A DNA stretch of 64,000 nt from Brachybacterium aquaticum (GTDB lineage: Bacteria > Actinomycetota > Actinomycetes > Actinomycetales > Dermabacteraceae): positions 930,001-994,000 of the forward strand of contig NZ_JACHLZ010000001.1 in assembly GCF_014204755.1 (NCBI RefSeq), in the 5' to 3' direction. The notes beneath the pieces were generated by a model that saw only the letters and a list, made by a program, of their open reading frames with translations, was not told the DNA's origin and ran no database searches. The translations under genes and the position numbers were made by a program. Shown one piece after another: positions 17,858 through 25,930 of the stretch (position 1 is the first letter of the stretch; each line of letters begins with the position of its first letter).

Positions 17858-18442
17858 ATGAAGCCCTTCGCGACCGACGAGAAAGACCCCCGCACCCCGC
17901 ACCAGAAGATGGTGGCCGGGGACTGGTACATCGCCGACGACCCCGAGATCCAGGCGGCGTTCCGCCATGCCCTGGCCGCGACCGACCGGTTCGGCCGCGA
18001 GTACCCCGCCGATCCTGATGCGGCGCAGGAGATCCTCCGCGGTCTGCTGGGCAGCTTCGGCGAGGGCGCGCACGTGCGGGCGCCGCTGTTCGTGGACTAC
18101 GGCACCCAGCTGCACATCGGCGAGGGCACCTTCGTGAACTATGGCCTGACCGCGCTGGACGTGGTGGACATCCGCATCGGGCGCAACTGCCAGCTGGGCC
18201 CGAACATCCAGCTGCTCACCCCGATACATCCGCTGGAGCCGGAGCCCCGCCGCGCCGGTTGGGAGGCGGCCGAGCCGATCACCATCGGTGACAACGTGTG
18301 GATCGGCGGCGGTGCGAGCGTCATGCCCGGCGTGACCATCGGGGAGGACTCCGCGATCGGCGCTGGGTCAGTGGTCACCAAGGACATCCCGCCGCGCAGC
18401 CTCGCCGTCGGCAGCCCCGCCCGGGTGATCCGCGAGCTCTGA
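17858..18442 (+). CDS. sugar O-acetyltransferase (maltose/galactoside type)
   Basis: A 194-residue left-handed beta-helix acyltransferase. HQKMVAGDWYIADDPE is the N-terminal Mac domain. The hexapeptide region has VNYGLTALDVVDIRIGRNCQLGPN, the catalytic His in LTPIHPL, and TIGDNVWIGGGASVMPGVTIG; the end AVGSPARVIREL is typical. It acetylates a sugar from acetyl-CoA; the natural sugar is not inferable. Leaderless promoter upstream. It is convergent with the epimerase gene. Confidence 0.92.
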   Translation: MKPFATDEKDPRTPHQKMVAGDWYIADDPEIQAAFRHALAATDRFGREYPADPDAAQEILRGLLGSFGEGAHVRAPLFVDYGTQLHIGEGTFVNYGLTALDVVDIRIGRNCQLGPNIQLLTPIHPLEPEPRRAGWEAAEPITIGDNVWIGGGASVMPGVTIGEDSAIGAGSVVTKDIPPRSLAVGSPARVIREL

Positions 18443-18488
18443 GCTCAGGGCCCTCGGCCCGGGACGGGCCCAGCCCGATGCGGACTTC

Positions 18489-19385
18489 TCAGCGTCGAGA
18501 CCAGCCCGGGGTCGAGGGGCCGACGGTGGGGCGCCAGCCGGTCTCGGACATGAACCGCACAGAGGAGACCCGCAGCGAGCGGCGCTGCACCTCGAGCCGG
18601 GTGCCGACGATCGCCTGGGTGATCTCCGGGTAGAACTTCGCCGGCTGCTCGGCGCCCGCCTCGGTGGCGAGGTCCTTCGCCCAGCGGCCGCGGGTGATCG
18701 GCTCGCCGCCGACGTTGTAGAAGCCGCTGTCCGCCCGCAGCGCCGCGACGAAGGCGCGGCCCGCGTCGGAGTGGTGCAGCAGGGTGATGTAGTTCTCCGG
18801 CTTGCCGAGCAGGATCGGGTCGCCCTCTCGGGTGGCGCGCAGGGCGTGGGTGGTCTGCGGGTCGCGGCCGAACAGCTGCCCGAGCCGCAGGATCACGGCG
18901 CTGCGGCCGGCGGTCGCGAAGTCCACCGCGGCGCGCATCTCCCGCACGCGCGGGCGGAACGCCTGGTTGCGCACGGAGAGCGGCAGGTCCTCGCCGATCC
19001 AGTCGCTGCCGTTGTCCGGGTAGAGGAAGACGGTCGACTCCTGGATGAGCTTGCGCGCGCCCGCGTCGGCCGCGGCCTTCGCGATGGCGACCGAGGCCTC
19101 CTGATGGAGTCGGTCGTCCTCGCGCCAGGCCAGCGGGCGCAGCCCGGCCATGCCGACGGGGACGTGGGCGAGGGTGTTGATGACGACGTCGTGGCCGCGG
19201 AACGCGCGGGCGAGATCGCGCGCGTCGAACACGTCGGCGACGATCGCAGCGCCGCCGCGGCCCTCGACGATCGGCACTCCGGAGTCGCGGCGCGTGATGC
19301 CCGTGACCTCGTGCCCGGCGGCGACGAGCGCCTCCACGGCCTCCTGGCCGAGCACTCCGGTGGCACCGGTGACCGCGATCCTCAC
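18489..19385 (-). CDS. NAD-dependent epimerase/dehydratase family protein
   Basis: A 298-residue extended-SDR protein. It begins RIAVTGATGVLGQEAVEAL (TGxxGxxG cofactor motif) and contains NTLAHVP, a variant catalytic region with ESTVFLYP and a late YNVGGEPITRG loop. The substrate is unknown; it may be an NmrA- or nucleotide-sugar-like enzyme. The frame extends upstream, but GTG 19385 gives the standard Rossmann start and has GAGGAGGTC immediately upstream, so it is chosen. Confidence 0.85.
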   Translation of the reverse strand: MRIAVTGATGVLGQEAVEALVAAGHEVTGITRRDSGVPIVEGRGGAAIVADVFDARDLARAFRGHDVVINTLAHVPVGMAGLRPLAWREDDRLHQEASVAIAKAAADAGARKLIQESTVFLYPDNGSDWIGEDLPLSVRNQAFRPRVREMRAAVDFATAGRSAVILRLGQLFGRDPQTTHALRATREGDPILLGKPENYITLLHHSDAGRAFVAALRADSGFYNVGGEPITRGRWAKDLATEAGAEQPAKFYPEITQAIVGTRLEVQRRSLRVSSVRFMSETGWRPTVGPSTPGWSRR

Positions 19386-19621
19386 GCTGACCTCCTCGCA
19401 GGAGGCCCTGTGGACCCCCGTGCAGACTTCCCTGGGGGCCCTGAGTCTAGGGGATCGGCGCAGGTCCCCGGCGCGACCGGGGTCCTGCTGGACGCGACGG
19501 CGGGCCCGGAGGGCGCGGGCGGCCGACGGGGCGCTCCGACGGACCTCCTTGTTTCCTCCCTCACAGAAAGCCCTCTCGAGTTGGACACCGGGCGACACGG
19601 GGGTAAAGTTCTTCTCTGTTG

Positions 19622-19695
19622 GCGCCATTAGCTCAGTTGGTTAGAGCAGCTGACTCTTAATCAGCGGGTCCGGGGTTCGAGTCCCTGATGGCGCA
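19622..19695 (+). tRNA. tRNA-Lys (anticodon CTT)
   Basis: Acceptor GCGCCAT pairs with ATGGCGC, the D arm is GCTCAGTTGGTTAGAGC, the anticodon stem-loop CTGACTCTTAATCAG presents CTT, and the T arm is GGGGTTCGAGTCCC. Discriminator A, no encoded CCA. The tRNA is intact; its 3' half is the left attachment site of the 20-kb island. Confidence 0.97.
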
Positions 19696-20000
19696 CCCGA
19701 GGAAGAAGCCCCACCGGTCATCCGGTGGGGCTTCTTCGTGTCACGGAACAGGCCCAAGCCATCGAAGAGGTCGCCGACCGGTACGTCGAAGTGCCGGGCC
19801 AACGTCGCCACCTCGCTCGCCTTCCATGATGTTTCGCCCTTGAGCTTCGCGAACACGGAAGCCCTGTGGATGCCCAGGACAGGAGCTAGCTCCGCGTTCT
19901 TCAAGCCGGTGCCGGCTGCCAGTGCTCGTACGGCGGCCGAGATTCGGGCGTCGTCGTCGATGGTCTGCTGCTCATGGTGTCGATCATCCGTTGCGCTCAT
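19641..20000 (-). CDS. XRE-family HTH regulator with att-encoded C-terminus
   Basis: A 119-residue protein. The helix-turn-helix spans about residues 12-70: ISAAVRALAAGTGLKNAELAPVLGIHRASVFAKLKG shown by landmarks GLKNAELAPVLGIH and ASVFAKLKGE, then SEVATLARHFDVPVGDLFDG. The last 33 residues (from about KKPHRMTGG on) are read from the attachment repeat and antisense tRNA-Lys, so this tail depends on the integration site. The stop TAA is inside the tRNA D arm. The ATG at 20000 gives the best domain start. It is divergent from the small gene at 20092 with a palindrome between them, so it is probably an autoregulated element repressor. Confidence 0.75.
   Translation of the reverse strand: MSATDDRHHEQQTIDDDARISAAVRALAAGTGLKNAELAPVLGIHRASVFAKLKGETSWKASEVATLARHFDVPVGDLFDGLGLFRDTKKPHRMTGGASSSGAPSGTRTPDPLIKSQLL
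19652..19742 (+). repeat. left attachment repeat of tRNA-Lys island (91 bp)
   Basis: These 91 bases recur at 39634-39724 with one change (C at 19670, A at 39652). The repeat begins inside the anticodon arm of tRNA-Lys (GACTCTTAATCAGCGGG), covers its 3' half and the following terminator hairpin, and ends at TTCTTCGTGTC. Bases on either side differ between the two copies, so the repeat edges are sharp. Confidence 0.95.
19702..19737 (+). terminator. terminator of tRNA-Lys
   Basis: GAAGAAGCCCCACCGG (19702-19717) pairs perfectly with CCGGTGGGGCTTCTTC (19722-19737) around TCAT. It lies seven bases after the tRNA and is duplicated at 39684-39719 with the attachment repeat. Confidence 0.85.
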
Positions 20001-20060
20001 GCAGGAATGGTACCTATCAGGCGAACGAATCGCCACAGCGGTTGCGTTGAGATGCTTTTC

Positions 20061-20078
20061 AGTCGCGAAAACGCGACT
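20061..20078. promoter_or_regulatory. palindromic operator between divergent island genes
   Basis: AGTCGCGAAAACGCGACT is a 7-base perfect inverted repeat around AAAA. It lies 13 bases before the ATG at 20092 and 60 bases before the divergent XRE start at 20000, the expected place for an XRE repressor site. Confidence 0.6.
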
Positions 20079-20091
20079 ATGGTCAGGTCGC

Positions 20092-20343
20092 ATGACAAGT
20101 CAGGCGCCGTACGCAGACCTTCTCCTCCGTATGTCGGGCCACGGGGGACTGTGGGAGTGGGCAATGGAGCAGCGCCGCTCTGTTCGGCCTCCGAACTGGG
20201 CGGAGCTGGCGGCACGGCTCGCTGCCGAGACCGACGGCGCTGTGGTGGTCAAGGGCGAGATGCTGAGGAAGTGGCTGCTCGCCGCTGAAGATGCGCGAAG
20301 TAGCTCGGACGAGCGCGCGCTCCGTGAACGGACTCAGCCATGA
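20092..20343 (+). CDS. small island protein, HTH-like
   Basis: An 83-residue protein of unknown function. The centre PPNWAELAARLAAETDGAVVVKGEMLRKWLLAAEDA (landmarks WAELAARLA and MLRKWLLAA) looks like a helix-turn-helix or a short DNA-binding helical bundle. It is the first gene rightward of the palindromic operator and overlaps the next ORF by four bases (ATGA at 20340), so it is cotranscribed with the interrupted gene. It could be a Cro/excisionase-like partner of the XRE repressor; that is inference only. Confidence 0.55.
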   Translation: MTSQAPYADLLLRMSGHGGLWEWAMEQRRSVRPPNWAELAARLAAETDGAVVVKGEMLRKWLLAAEDARSSSDERALRERTQP

Positions 20344-20404
20344 CCGCAGGACGGGGGAGTGACGCTGCGGAGATCCGTCAGATCATGGAGTCGTTGGCCT
20401 CGGA

Positions 20405-21817
20405 AGTTGAGTCCCGCATAGTGGTGTAGCGCGGTGGCCCCGTGATCGTCCCGGACGTGGGCGCGGCCACCGTGTGATCTTTCGAGTGAACCTCTCACAG
20501 CACTCTCGAACGGAGTCATCACGATGACCGCTCCCCATATTGTCGACCCTTCCGGCCTGCTCGGTGAAGCCCTGGCTGAAGCGTCCCCGGATCTGATGCG
20601 CAGCCTGCTCCAGGACGTGATCAACTCCCTGCTCTCCGCGGACGCAGACGCTGTCGCCGGCGCGGAGTACGGCCGCCCCAGCAGCGGCCGGGTCGCGCAG
20701 CGCAACGGCTACCGCCATCGCGACCTCGACACCCGCGTCGGCACGATCGACGTCGCGGTCCCCAAGCTCCGCACCGGCACCTACTTCCCCGAGTGGCTGC
20801 TCGAGCGGCGCAAGCGCGCCGAATCCGCCCTGATCACGGTCGTCGCGGACTGCTATCTCGCCGGTGTCTCCACCCGCCGCATGGACAAGCTCGTGAAGAC
20901 TCTCGGCATCAACAGCCTCTCGAAGTCGCAAGTCAGCCGGATGGCCGCATCGTTGGACGAGCACGTCGAGCAGTTCCGCCACCGCCCCCTGGACGAGGCC
21001 GGGCCATTCACATTCGTCTCCGCTGACGCGCTGACGATGAAAGTCCGCGAGGGCGGGCGCGTGATCAACGCCGTCGTCCTGCTCGCGACCGGCGTGAACG
21101 GCGACGGGCACCGCGAAGTGCTCGGCATGCGTGTGGCCACCTCCGAGACCGGAGCGGCGTGGAACGGCTTCTTCGCTGACCTCGTCGCTCGCGGCCTCGC
21201 CGGGGTCCGCCTGGTTACCAGCGATGCGCACGCCGGCTTGGTGGAGGCGATCGCTGCGCACCTGCCCGGGGCAGCCTGGCAACGGTGCCGCACCCACTAC
21301 GCCGCGAACCTCATGGCCGTGACGCCGAAGAGCATGTGGCCGGCGGTGAAAGCGATGCTGCACAGCGTCTATGACCAGCCCGACGCGGCAGCCGTGAACG
21401 CTCAGTTCGAGCGGTTGCTGGACTACGTCGGTGAGAAGCTCCCGGCCGTGGCCGAGCACCTCGACGCGGCCCGCGCCGATCTGCTCGCGTTCACGGGGTT
21501 TCCCAAGGACGTGTGGGTGCAGATCTGGTCGAACAACCCCACCGAGCGTTTGAACAAGGAGATCCGCCGCCGCACGGACTCCGTGGGGATCTTCCCGACC
21601 CGCGAGGCGATCGTCCGCCTCGTCGGCGCGGTCCTGGCCGAACAGACCGACGAGTGGGCCGAAGGGCGCCGCTACCTCGGCCTCGACGTCCTCGCCCGCT
21701 GCCGCCTCAACCTCGTCCCCGACACCAGCCCCGAGGAGGTCGCCACCGACGCCCTGCCCGCCCTGACCGCCTGACCTCTCAGCGAAGGATCGCTACACCA
21801 CTTCCAGGGACTTGACC
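20405..21817 (+). mobile_element. IS256-family insertion sequence, copy A (1413 bp)
   Basis: The element lies between exact 8-bp target duplications GCCTCGGA at 20397-20404 and 21818-21825. Terminal repeats are imperfect, sharing AGTGGTGTAGCG near each end (20420-20431 and its complement at 21791-21802). One transposase gene fills it. Copy B at 24112-25524 is inverted and encodes an identical protein. Confidence 0.95.
20524..21774 (+). CDS. IS256-family (Mutator-type) transposase
   Basis: A 416-residue DDE transposase. The first catalytic Asp is in FTFVSADALTMKVRE, the second in VRLVTSDAHAGLVEAI, followed by the family's WQRCRTHYAANL Cys-His motif, and the Glu in NPTERLNKEIRRRTD. Zinc-free N-terminal helices and GRVAQRNGYRHRDLDTRVG are typical. 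Complete and probably active. The identical sequence of the two copies suggests recent transposition. Confidence 0.96.
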   Translation: MTAPHIVDPSGLLGEALAEASPDLMRSLLQDVINSLLSADADAVAGAEYGRPSSGRVAQRNGYRHRDLDTRVGTIDVAVPKLRTGTYFPEWLLERRKRAESALITVVADCYLAGVSTRRMDKLVKTLGINSLSKSQVSRMAASLDEHVEQFRHRPLDEAGPFTFVSADALTMKVREGGRVINAVVLLATGVNGDGHREVLGMRVATSETGAAWNGFFADLVARGLAGVRLVTSDAHAGLVEAIAAHLPGAAWQRCRTHYAANLMAVTPKSMWPAVKAMLHSVYDQPDAAAVNAQFERLLDYVGEKLPAVAEHLDAARADLLAFTGFPKDVWVQIWSNNPTERLNKEIRRRTDSVGIFPTREAIVRLVGAVLAEQTDEWAEGRRYLGLDVLARCRLNLVPDTSPEEVATDALPALTA

Positions 21818-22706
21818 GCCTCGGATCCCGAAGGATGGAGGGGGTCGGCGGGCGACGACTTCGCGGCACTGATGCACCGCGTGTTCGCTCGCAAGATGGC
21901 GAGCCTGACCCGTGACTCGCGAGGTGGCGTCCTCCTGCTGGTCGACGCGTCAGACGCCGTCTCGGAAGCCGTGCTGGTTGTTGAGGGACCCGACCGGCTG
22001 TCCCTGTCGCAGAACGTCCAGCGGATCCTGGCGATGGAGAAGCCGCTCGGCTACGTGGTGGGAGCGGTGACTACAAAACTTGGCCCGTGCCGAGCTCTCC
22101 GGGCACATGGGGGCCAGCTCGCGCCAAGTGGGCCGAGGGTCGAGGCGAGTCCTTCATCTCGAAGAGCTCTCCCGCGAGACGGAAAGCGATCCGCTCGACC
22201 GGCTAGTCGCTGGGCCCGCGTGGGCGCGCGGTCAGAGCGAGGCGCCCGCGGACGCGCGCATGGTCGTGGGCTCGTTCGTTGCCGTTCTCGCGCAGAGGTT
22301 CCGAGTCCGGCCGGAAGCTGCCTGGCGCGGGCTCGAGGTGGCTGGCACGGCCGCGCTGGTGGGGGATGCCGGCGCCGGCATGACACCCGCCACCGCGAGG
22401 CGGCGAGTCGGACTGTTCATGGCGGAGCTACCCGCGCTACGTGGATCGTTCGATCGCACCCAGGCGCTGGCGTTCGCGTGGCTCGTGTTTGGGACAGAAC
22501 GGCACCCGGAGTGGTCGCTGCTGGCGGAGTGCGCTCGGGCAGTACGCGAGAACGACGGGGTGAATGTCTCTCCGTGGCACGCACGTCACGCCCGCATCGT
22601 CGCAGCGCGACGGGATAGGGCCAATCAAAAAACGAGTCGCCAGCTTGCCCTTTTTCCTGCCCAGACACGGGGCGCGCGACGGGATCGGATGACGGCATAA
22701 ACGAGC

Positions 22707-22734
22707 GGAGCGCCGACCCGAGGGTCGGCGCTCC
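22707..22734 (+). terminator. GC-rich hairpin after the interrupted gene
   Basis: GGAGCGCCGACCC (22707-22719) pairs perfectly with GGGTCGGCGCTCC (22722-22734) around a 2-base GA gap. It follows the ORF end at 22700 and precedes the primase-polymerase-like gene. No T-run. Confidence 0.6.
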
Positions 22735-22817
22735 GGAGAAAGCGGATCCGGAACCTAAAGGTTTGGCGGCCTGTTCCGAGTCCTGAACCCCATCAACAAA
22801 CGAGAGGCACGTGGCTC

Positions 22818-24111
22818 ATGGTACGTCGGACGGTGTCAGCAAATCAACAAGCCCTGTGGTCACTCGGTTTCCTGATTGCTGGCAGATCGCGTGTTCGTTA
22901 CGGGCGATGGAGTGGGCGTCGTAAGAAGTGGGAGTACTCGACGCGTGATGAGCGGAATCTGACGGCAGAGGTGCCGGACAAGCCGGCGGCGGTGCTGCTG
23001 TACAACTCGCAGGCGCGTTGCCGGACGCTGGTGCTCGATGTGGACGTGCCCGGCGCCGAGGGGCTGGATCTGCTGCACCGGATCGTGGCGCTGCTGGAGC
23101 GCTGCGGGGCGCGGGTCGTGGTGGATCGGTCTCCGGCGGGCAAGCATCACGTCTACGTGCCGCTGCGGGACGGTCTGGGCGTGGAGGACGCGGGGGCGCT
23201 GGCGAAGGCGCTGGCGCGCCGGTTCCCGGGCGTTGATCCGCTGCCGCACACCACGGGCGCGACCTCTGGCTGCATCCGCACGCCGGGCTCTCCGTACAAG
23301 GACGGGAGCGGCTACCAAGAGCTGGTCACGCCGCTAGACACCGCGCGGAGCGTGCTGCTGATGCGCAACGGCTCTGAGGTGCTGGGAGCGCTGCGCCGGG
23401 AGCTGACCGAGGAGCTGGCTGCGGGGGCGCGCGAGGCGATGGCGCTCGCGCGACCGCTCGAGGAGCTGGAGGAGGAGGCGGGGGTGCTCAACGCGCCGTT
23501 CGTCGGCCGCGTCAAGGCTCCGCGCTTCGTGACCCTGGCTCAGGAGGGGCTGTACCGGGAGGCGGGCTACGCAGATCGCTCTACCGCTCGTATGGCGGTG
23601 CTGTGCGCGGCGGCGAGGGCCGGGCTGCGGTTCGAGGATGTGGTGGCGCGAGTTGAGGACGGGCGCTGGGCGGGCCTGGTGGGGCTGTTTCAGAACGCCA
23701 ACAAGCCGGGGCAGCTGCTCGGCAAGGAGTGGCGGAAGGCGATCGCTTTCGTGGCGAACAGCCAGCGCACGCAGAAGTCTGTCCGCCACTGCAACACAAG
23801 CGAGGCAGTAGAAGTCACGAGGGGGGCACCCAAGGCTCGCACGAACGAAGAAATCGCGATCGACGAGCATCGCTTCATCCGGCGCTGGCGGGCGGTGCTG
23901 GCTGAGGTAGAAGCCCTGGAGCTATCGGGGCTTCAGGGGATGCACGCACGGTTCCTGCTGCGGGCGCTGGCTGCTGCTGCGCATCAGAAGGGCTCCCGGC
24001 ATATCGAGTTCGGGGTGCGTTCCCTGTCCTTGGCTCTTCCGGTCCAGCCTTCGACGGTTTCTCGGGTCCTGGCTGAGCTGCGGTCCGCTGAGGACCCGTG
24101 GCTGGTGCTGG
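22818..24111 (+). pseudogene. primase-polymerase-like replication gene, 3' end cut by IS256 copy B
   Basis: The first 431 codons are island sequence; translation beyond 24111 runs into the IS. The pattern matches archaeo-eukaryotic primase/prim-pol proteins: LVLDVDVPG (Asp-x-Asp motif I, about residue 75), SPAGKHHVYVPL (His motif II) and GCIRTPGSPYKDGSGYQELV (motif III region with Arg). A winged-helix-like segment near the break (RSLSLALPVQPSTVSRVLAEL) suggests a DNA-binding C-terminus. Prim-pol proteins act as replication initiators in some actinomycete integrative elements, so this is probably the island's replication gene. The start ATG 22818 is preceded by GAGAGGCACGTG. Family assignment rests on motifs only. 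Confidence 0.65.
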
Positions 24112-25524
24112 GGTCAAGTCCCTGGAAGTGGTGTAGCGATCCTTCGCTGAGAGGTCAGGCGGTCAGGGCGGGCAGGGCGTCGGTGGCGACCTCCTCGGGG
24201 CTGGTGTCGGGGACGAGGTTGAGGCGGCAGCGGGCGAGGACGTCGAGGCCGAGGTAGCGGCGCCCTTCGGCCCACTCGTCGGTCTGTTCGGCCAGGACCG
24301 CGCCGACGAGGCGGACGATCGCCTCGCGGGTCGGGAAGATCCCCACGGAGTCCGTGCGGCGGCGGATCTCCTTGTTCAAACGCTCGGTGGGGTTGTTCGA
24401 CCAGATCTGCACCCACACGTCCTTGGGAAACCCCGTGAACGCGAGCAGATCGGCGCGGGCCGCGTCGAGGTGCTCGGCCACGGCCGGGAGCTTCTCACCG
24501 ACGTAGTCCAGCAACCGCTCGAACTGAGCGTTCACGGCTGCCGCGTCGGGCTGGTCATAGACGCTGTGCAGCATCGCTTTCACCGCCGGCCACATGCTCT
24601 TCGGCGTCACGGCCATGAGGTTCGCGGCGTAGTGGGTGCGGCACCGTTGCCAGGCTGCCCCGGGCAGGTGCGCAGCGATCGCCTCCACCAAGCCGGCGTG
24701 CGCATCGCTGGTAACCAGGCGGACCCCGGCGAGGCCGCGAGCGACGAGGTCAGCGAAGAAGCCGTTCCACGCCGCTCCGGTCTCGGAGGTGGCCACACGC
24801 ATGCCGAGCACTTCGCGGTGCCCGTCGCCGTTCACGCCGGTCGCGAGCAGGACGACGGCGTTGATCACGCGCCCGCCCTCGCGGACTTTCATCGTCAGCG
24901 CGTCAGCGGAGACGAATGTGAATGGCCCGGCCTCGTCCAGGGGGCGGTGGCGGAACTGCTCGACGTGCTCGTCCAACGATGCGGCCATCCGGCTGACTTG
25001 CGACTTCGAGAGGCTGTTGATGCCGAGAGTCTTCACGAGCTTGTCCATGCGGCGGGTGGAGACACCGGCGAGATAGCAGTCCGCGACGACCGTGATCAGG
25101 GCGGATTCGGCGCGCTTGCGCCGCTCGAGCAGCCACTCGGGGAAGTAGGTGCCGGTGCGGAGCTTGGGGACCGCGACGTCGATCGTGCCGACGCGGGTGT
25201 CGAGGTCGCGATGGCGGTAGCCGTTGCGCTGCGCGACCCGGCCGCTGCTGGGGCGGCCGTACTCCGCGCCGGCGACAGCGTCTGCGTCCGCGGAGAGCAG
25301 GGAGTTGATCACGTCCTGGAGCAGGCTGCGCATCAGATCCGGGGACGCTTCAGCCAGGGCTTCACCGAGCAGGCCGGAAGGGTCGACAATATGGGGAGCG
25401 GTCATCGTGATGACTCCGTTCGAGAGTGCTGTGAGAGGTTCACTCGAAAGATCACACGGTGGCCGCGCCCACGTCCGGGACGATCACGGGGCCACCGCGC
25501 TACACCACTATGCGGGACTCAACT
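24112..25524 (-). mobile_element. IS256-family insertion sequence, copy B (1413 bp, inverted)
   Basis: The same 1413-bp element as copy A in opposite orientation. The flanking octamers differ (GGTGCTGG at 24104-24111, TGAGGCGC at 25525-25532), so no target duplication remains. The prim-pol gene cut at the left edge does not resume at the right edge, pointing to an adjacent deletion or rearrangement. Confidence 0.95.
24155..25405 (-). CDS. IS256-family transposase, copy B
   Basis: Its 416 residues are identical to the product of copy A, with the same catalytic residues (SADALTMK, TSDAHAGL, NPTERLNKE). Intact. Confidence 0.96.
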   Translation of the reverse strand: MTAPHIVDPSGLLGEALAEASPDLMRSLLQDVINSLLSADADAVAGAEYGRPSSGRVAQRNGYRHRDLDTRVGTIDVAVPKLRTGTYFPEWLLERRKRAESALITVVADCYLAGVSTRRMDKLVKTLGINSLSKSQVSRMAASLDEHVEQFRHRPLDEAGPFTFVSADALTMKVREGGRVINAVVLLATGVNGDGHREVLGMRVATSETGAAWNGFFADLVARGLAGVRLVTSDAHAGLVEAIAAHLPGAAWQRCRTHYAANLMAVTPKSMWPAVKAMLHSVYDQPDAAAVNAQFERLLDYVGEKLPAVAEHLDAARADLLAFTGFPKDVWVQIWSNNPTERLNKEIRRRTDSVGIFPTREAIVRLVGAVLAEQTDEWAEGRRYLGLDVLARCRLNLVPDTSPEEVATDALPALTA

Positions 25525-25685
25525 TGAGGCGCTGCCCAGCAAGCGAGGTGCCCCATGCAGCTCGACTTCCTGGAGTACATCGCAACCGTTCAATCGGCCT
25601 GGCAAGCTGGAACATACCCTCACCGAGCGCGAGAAGCATATTCGAGGAACCACGCAAGGAGCCGCCACGATCTGCCGGCAGGACG
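25525..25685 (+). other. short fragment region after IS copy B
   Basis: An ATG at 25555 opens LDFLEYIATVQSAWQAGTY, which then degenerates into basic, unlikely sequence. It may be the start of a gene that has been broken; no family is recognised. Confidence 0.3.
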
Positions 25686-25870
25686 ATGCTTACGCCAGCG
25701 CAGGCGACCTCGGAGGCGGGCACGGCCCGGCGTCGCATTCACGCGTGCGTTAGAACGGGCAGGCTCCGAACCATTCGGACGTTAGGCAAGTACTCCGCAT
25801 CGCTCCGGACGACCTGGAGCGCGTAGTCGCGGAGCGCTCGTCGAAGCCCATGCCTTCTCCACCTCTAACC
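25686..25870 (+). pseudogene. excisionase-like HTH gene, frameshifted
   Basis: ATG 25686 opens LTPAQATSEAGTARRRIHAC and VRTGRLRTIRTLGKY. A one-base loss near 25793 breaks the frame; the next frame continues LRIAPDDLERVVAERSSK. Joined, this reads as the winged helix-turn-helix of the excisionase/MerR-like family (alternating A-G-RR-I-GRL-R-GK-LRI-DDLE). In integrative elements such proteins direct excision, so this may be the island's former xis. The frameshift is inferred from continuity of the pattern. Confidence 0.5.
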
Positions 25871-25930
25871 CTAGTAATCGGGGCGCCTTCGTAGCCCTAT
25901 CGTGTGGATGCGAGCGAGGATGTCGCAAGC

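Larger units (their letters stand above)
20340..22700 (+). pseudogene. island regulatory gene interrupted by IS256 copy A and frameshifted
   Basis: Three pieces rejoin into one gene. Bases 20340-20404 (MTAGRGSDAAEIRQIMESLAS) continue exactly in frame after the IS and one target-duplication copy at 21826 (PEGWRGSAGDDFAALMHRVF). That frame runs to about 22079 (AVTTKL), then a +1 shift continues as ARAELSGHMGASSRQVGRG to 22700. Removing one T in ACAAAACTTGGCC would restore the frame. The encoded protein of about 310 residues has no family I can name; a helix-rich, basic character and a sigma-like first half suggest a DNA-binding regulator. A separate downstream gene starting at a later codon cannot be excluded. 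Confidence 0.65.

Noticed and set aside
22818-24257. full-length 479-residue replication protein
   Set aside because: The last 48 codons are translated from IS256 copy B; the same tail appears after copy A's end, so it is not part of the protein.
20405-25524. composite transposon formed by the two inverted IS256 copies
   Set aside because: Copy A has its own 8-bp target duplication on both sides, so it inserted singly, and the outer flanks of the pair do not match.
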